Shown: piece by piece, positions 61,460-64,000 of the stretch | Layout of the letters: each line of letters begins with the position of its first letter | Numbering within the stretch: the first letter of the stretch is position 1 | Assembly: GCA_947496175.1 (NCBI GenBank) | Contig: CANMBU010000002.1 | Span: 124,001-188,000, forward strand | DNA length: 64,000 nt | Direction of reading: 5' to 3' | Origin: an uncultured Roseovarius sp. | GTDB taxonomy: Bacteria; Pseudomonadota; Alphaproteobacteria; Rhodobacterales; Rhodobacteraceae | The notes under the pieces: generated by a model | Database searches by the model: none | Told to the model about the DNA's origin: nothing | What the model saw: only the letters and a program-made list of their open reading frames with translations | Position numbers and translations under genes: made by a program

Positions 61460-62110
61460 ATGCCGCATGACCATCACGATCATGATCACCTGAGCCCGTC
61501 AGGTCATCCGTTTCGCGCCGACAATGACACAGCCCTCACGTATTGGCAGCAGATGGAGATTGCCGTGCGCGAATTGTTGGTGAAAAAAGGCCAACTGACG
61601 TCTGTTGAGATCAATGCTCAGATTGAGGCCATGGATGCTCGCAGCCCTGCTGACGGCGCGGCCGTCGTGGCGCGTGCCTGGGTTGATCCTGATTTCAAAG
61701 CGCGGCTTCTGGACAATGCCGCCGCCGCGACACGCGAGATGGGCTTTGACATTGGCCCGCTCAATCTGATTGCGGTGGAGAATACCGCCACAGTTCACAA
61801 CCTCATCGTCTGCACGCTGTGCTCGTGCTATCCGCGCAACCTTCTGGGACTACCGCCTGATTGGTACAAAACCCGCGCCTACCGCTCGCGGGCGGTGAAA
61901 GAACCCCGCAAGGTTCTGCGGGAGTTCGGTGTGGACCTGCCAGACACCAGCCAAATCCGTGTCCATGACAGCACGGCGGATATGCGTTATGTGGTCATTC
62001 CGGCACGCCCTGATGGAACAGAGGGAATGGATGAGGCGACGCTTGCCAAACTTGTCACACGCGATTCCATGATCGGAACCGGGCTGGCGCGCGTCCCTGG
62101 GGTGGCTTGA
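61460..62110 (+). CDS. Nitrile hydratase alpha subunit (cobalt-type metal site; ScnC-like)
   Basis: A 216-residue catalytic subunit. The metal claw is VCTLCSCYPR (Cys118, Cys121, Ser122, Cys123). Thr within CTLC is the cobalt-type signature, while iron types have Ser; two of the Cys are oxidised in active family members. GLPPDWYKTRAYRSRAVKEPRKVLREFG follows as in the family. Arg after YP replaces the usual Trp. The N-terminus begins with a His-rich stretch (MPHDHHDHDH) that may bind metal. AGGAGG is 6 nt before the ATG. No activator or cobalt transporter gene is in the window. Confidence 0.9.
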   Translation: MPHDHHDHDHLSPSGHPFRADNDTALTYWQQMEIAVRELLVKKGQLTSVEINAQIEAMDARSPADGAAVVARAWVDPDFKARLLDNAAAATREMGFDIGPLNLIAVENTATVHNLIVCTLCSCYPRNLLGLPPDWYKTRAYRSRAVKEPRKVLREFGVDLPDTSQIRVHDSTADMRYVVIPARPDGTEGMDEATLAKLVTRDSMIGTGLARVPGVA

Positions 62111-62168
62111 GATCGCAAAGGCGAATGCGTAATGCTGGTCGTCAGAGGTCTCTCCAGAAAGGTCGCGC

Positions 62169-63107
62169 ATGAGCGACGAGCAGAAAACTGAAACGATTCC
62201 GCTGACCGAACGTCTGATTGGCGCATTGCTTGTGGCGCCCATCCGGCTGTCGCGGCTGTTGCCTTACCGCATGCGTGTCCCTGTTGTCGGCTGGACCGCG
62301 TCCCGGCTCCTGGGCACACTCGCTGGATACCGTCGCCGTGTACGCGAAAATCTCGCATTCGCCAGACCCGACCTGGACGAAGAGACCGTGCGCGACCTTA
62401 TGCGTCGTGTGCCTGACAATGCAGGGCGAAACATGGTTGAGCTCTATTCGCCCGAGTTCGCAGACTATGCTCGCAAGTCGCCCGTAATTGGCCCCGGTCT
62501 GCCCGATGTACGTGCCGCGCGTGAAGCCGGGCGCCCGGTGATCTTTGTGACCGGCCATTTTGGCTCGTTTAATGCTGCGCGTCTGGCGATGATGGAGCAA
62601 GGCTTCAACATGGGTGTGTTTTATCGCCCGATGGCCAATCGTCCCTTTAACGAACATTACGTCAAGGCCATGGCCGCGCTCTCGGAACCGATGTTTGAAC
62701 AGGGTCGCAAGGGGATGATCCAGATGGTCAAACACCTGCGCTCCGGGGGTGTGCTCGCAATCCTGAATGATCTTAACGCCCATGACGGCGTGCCGCTTGA
62801 GTTCTTTGGTCATCCTGCGCTGACCTCGCTTGCCACCGCCGAGATGGCGCTCAAGTTTGACGCCCTTCTTGTGCCGGTCTGGGGTCTGCGTGATCCCGAT
62901 GGCCTGCATTTCACCATCCATACTGAGACGCCCATTGCTCATTCCGACCCGGTCACCATGACCCGCGAATTCAATGCGCGTTTGGAGGCCGCCATTCGCG
63001 AGAACATGCATCAATGGTTCTGGATTCACCGCCGCTGGAAGGATGGTACCGGTGCTTTGGCGGACCGCGGCGCCAAGATTTTGGCAGATATGGAAGAAAA
63101 CGTCTGA
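62169..63107 (+). CDS. LpxL/HtrB-like lysophospholipid acyltransferase family protein
   Basis: A 312-residue membrane-associated acyltransferase of the LpxL/LpxM family, which adds secondary acyl chains to lipid A. TGHFGSFNAARLAM contains the catalytic His130, but the usual HX4(D/E) acid is Asn135. Other pieces fit: GVFYRPMANRPFNEHYV, GGVLAILNDLNAHDGVPLEFFG and the C-terminal HQWFWIHRRWKDG. Activity with Asn at that place is uncertain, and a different acceptor is possible. It is downstream of the nitrile-hydratase-like operon by 58 nt, and the shared 3' element follows its stop. Confidence 0.88.
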   Translation: MSDEQKTETIPLTERLIGALLVAPIRLSRLLPYRMRVPVVGWTASRLLGTLAGYRRRVRENLAFARPDLDEETVRDLMRRVPDNAGRNMVELYSPEFADYARKSPVIGPGLPDVRAAREAGRPVIFVTGHFGSFNAARLAMMEQGFNMGVFYRPMANRPFNEHYVKAMAALSEPMFEQGRKGMIQMVKHLRSGGVLAILNDLNAHDGVPLEFFGHPALTSLATAEMALKFDALLVPVWGLRDPDGLHFTIHTETPIAHSDPVTMTREFNARLEAAIRENMHQWFWIHRRWKDGTGALADRGAKILADMEENV

Positions 63108-63114
63108 AAGGTTT

Positions 63115-63175
63115 TTGGGTATTTCTGACAAGAAAGAAGCGGGATGCACCTGCTTCTTTCTTGTTGCAAATACCC
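63115..63175. terminator. Two face-to-face copies of the 3' element forming a long hairpin
   Basis: Plus copy: GGGTATTT, then ACAAGAAAGAAGC (ending 63140). Minus copy: its reverse complement at 63152-63175. Together they form a stem of 13 plus 8 bp with a 3-nt internal mismatch and an 11-nt loop, shared by the convergent acyltransferase and hemF genes. Confidence 0.85.
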
Positions 63176-63204
63176 ATGCCCGCCGGATCACATGGCGGGC
63201 ATCA

Positions 63205-64000
63205 TCAGGTCCATTTCGCGACCGGAGGCAGGCTCATCAACACCGCATCGGCGTCGTGGCCGGTTGCCAGGCCAAACTTGGTGCCACGATCATAGACGAG
63301 GTTGTATTCGGCATATAGCCCGCGATGCACAAGTTGGGTTTCCTTGTCCGCGTCAGACCAATTCTGTCCGCGGCGTTTTTCGACCAAGGGCACATAGGCT
63401 TTGAGAAATGCGCGGCCAATATCCTGGGTCAAGGCAAAATCCGCCTCCCAATCCCCGGAATTCTGATCATCCATAAAGATGCCGCCCACACCGCGCGCGC
63501 GGTGACGGTGCGGGATGTAGAAATACTCATCCGCCCACTTCTTGAGATGCGGATAATGGTCGGTCCCATGCGGATCGAGATGCGCCTTTTGCGTGGCGTG
63601 GAAATGGGCCGTGTCCTCGTCATACTCAATGCAAGGGTTCAGGTCAGAGCCGCCGCCAAACCACCAGGCGTTCGGCGTCCAGAACATGCGCGTATTCATA
63701 TGCACAGCTGGCACATGCGGGTTTTGCATATGTGCCACAAGGCTGATGCCCGAGGCCCAGAAGCGCGGATCATCTTCCATACCAGGCACGCCGCGCGCAG
63801 CCATGGCTTTCTGGGCTTGCACACCGAGGCTGCCATAGACTTCTGAGACATTCACGCCGACCTTTTCAAACACACGGCCGCCGCGCATCACGCTCATCAG
63901 CCCACCGCCTGCATCAGAGCCATCATCGCTGGCGCGTTTGGTTTCGGAGACGTCGAACCGGCCCGGTGCGGCGTCAGCCATCGGCCCGTTGTCATGACTG
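63205..64000 (-). CDS. hemF: Oxygen-dependent coproporphyrinogen III oxidase HemF (5' end beyond window)
   Basis: The heme-pathway enzyme that converts coproporphyrinogen III to protoporphyrinogen IX with O2. The frame stays open to the right edge (SHDNGPMADAAPGRF), so the N-terminus is cut off. Family motifs are present: MSVMRGGRVFEKVGVNVSEVYG, VHMNTRMFWTPNAWWFGGGSDL, the metal-binding His in PHGTDHYPHLKKW, and QLVHRGLYAEYNLVYDRGT. The ATG at 63981 would leave the protein short of the family's normal length by several tens of residues, so the true start is probably outside. It is convergent with the acyltransferase gene. Confidence 0.94.
   Translation of the reverse strand, partial: SHDNGPMADAAPGRFDVSETKRASDDGSDAGGGLMSVMRGGRVFEKVGVNVSEVYGSLGVQAQKAMAARGVPGMEDDPRFWASGISLVAHMQNPHVPAVHMNTRMFWTPNAWWFGGGSDLNPCIEYDEDTAHFHATQKAHLDPHGTDHYPHLKKWADEYFYIPHRHRARGVGGIFMDDQNSGDWEADFALTQDIGRAFLKAYVPLVEKRRGQNWSDADKETQLVHRGLYAEYNLVYDRGTKFGLATGHDADAVLMSLPPVAKWT

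Noticed and set aside
62142-63191. 349-codon open frame on the minus strand
   Set aside because: Antisense to the LpxL-like gene and runs through the convergent terminator.
1-64000. tRNA, rRNA, CRISPR, prophage or insertion sequence
   Set aside because: Intergenic regions were read for cloverleaf arms, regular spacers, terminal repeats and transposase motifs; none was found.

Overview
The window is GC-rich chromosomal DNA from a marine alphaproteobacterium of the Rhodobacterales, most likely the Roseobacter group. This is an inference from gene content: a Hint-domain secreted-type protein, a nitrile-hydratase-like operon with a split beta subunit, a betaine/dimethylglycine demethylation cluster, aerobic HemF, an endonuclease-type MutL and several LysE exporters. 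It reads as ordinary, densely packed chromosome with many 4-nt stop/start overlaps. I saw no insertion sequence, prophage, CRISPR array, tRNA or rRNA gene. Two proteins are cut by the window edges: a CPBP protease at the left and HemF at the right.

Left part (1-12.3 kb): the end of a CPBP protease; glnK-amtB for ammonium sensing and uptake; a class A penicillin-binding protein; the mlaA-mlaC pair for outer-membrane lipid asymmetry; a type I secretion ABC transporter with its HlyD-type adaptor but no TolC; then a tight run of RidA, glycerophosphodiesterase, a FemAB/GNAT-like protein and a pterin dehydratase.

Middle-left (12.3-29.5 kb): a peroxiredoxin facing an NADH-dependent ferredoxin reductase-like flavoprotein; rsmD; a UbiH-type hydroxylase; an amidase followed at once by an ammonia-lyase-fold protein that lacks the residues that make the MIO cofactor; a DapC-like aminotransferase; ftsK and lolA; a lytic transglycosylase lipoprotein; hspQ; a gamma-glutamyltransferase family enzyme; an RsbV/RsbW partner-switch pair; a thiolase; and a free-methionine-R-sulfoxide reductase.

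Centre (29.5-41.3 kb): a long co-oriented run. It opens with an XRE-cupin regulator, a LysE exporter, three tandem GFA zinc-domain genes and a second LysE exporter. It continues with two large FAD/GcvT-type dimethylglycine dehydrogenase paralogues, a third LysE exporter, a quinone-oxidoreductase-like enzyme, a homocysteine S-methyltransferase and a GlxA/AraC regulator. The second half fits stepwise demethylation of glycine betaine to glycine, feeding methionine and folate-bound one-carbon units.

Right part (41.3-64 kb): an RluA-type pseudouridine synthase; an unusual kinase-fold protein with an ANL-like C-terminus; GT11 and GT25 glycosyltransferases with an aldehyde dehydrogenase; a 1-Cys peroxiredoxin; an aspartoacylase-family metalloenzyme; aqpZ; an uncharacterised membrane protein; mutL-rmuC; the SRP RNA gene ffs; an orphan histidine kinase; a tyrosine phosphatase with a YpfJ-type metallopeptidase; dnaX; a TauD-type dioxygenase; the Hint protein; the three-subunit nitrile-hydratase-like operon; an LpxL-like acyltransferase; and hemF. 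Several gene ends carry shared 3' elements. The clearest is a GGGTATTT...ACAAGAAAGAAGC element next to hairpins, seen four times.
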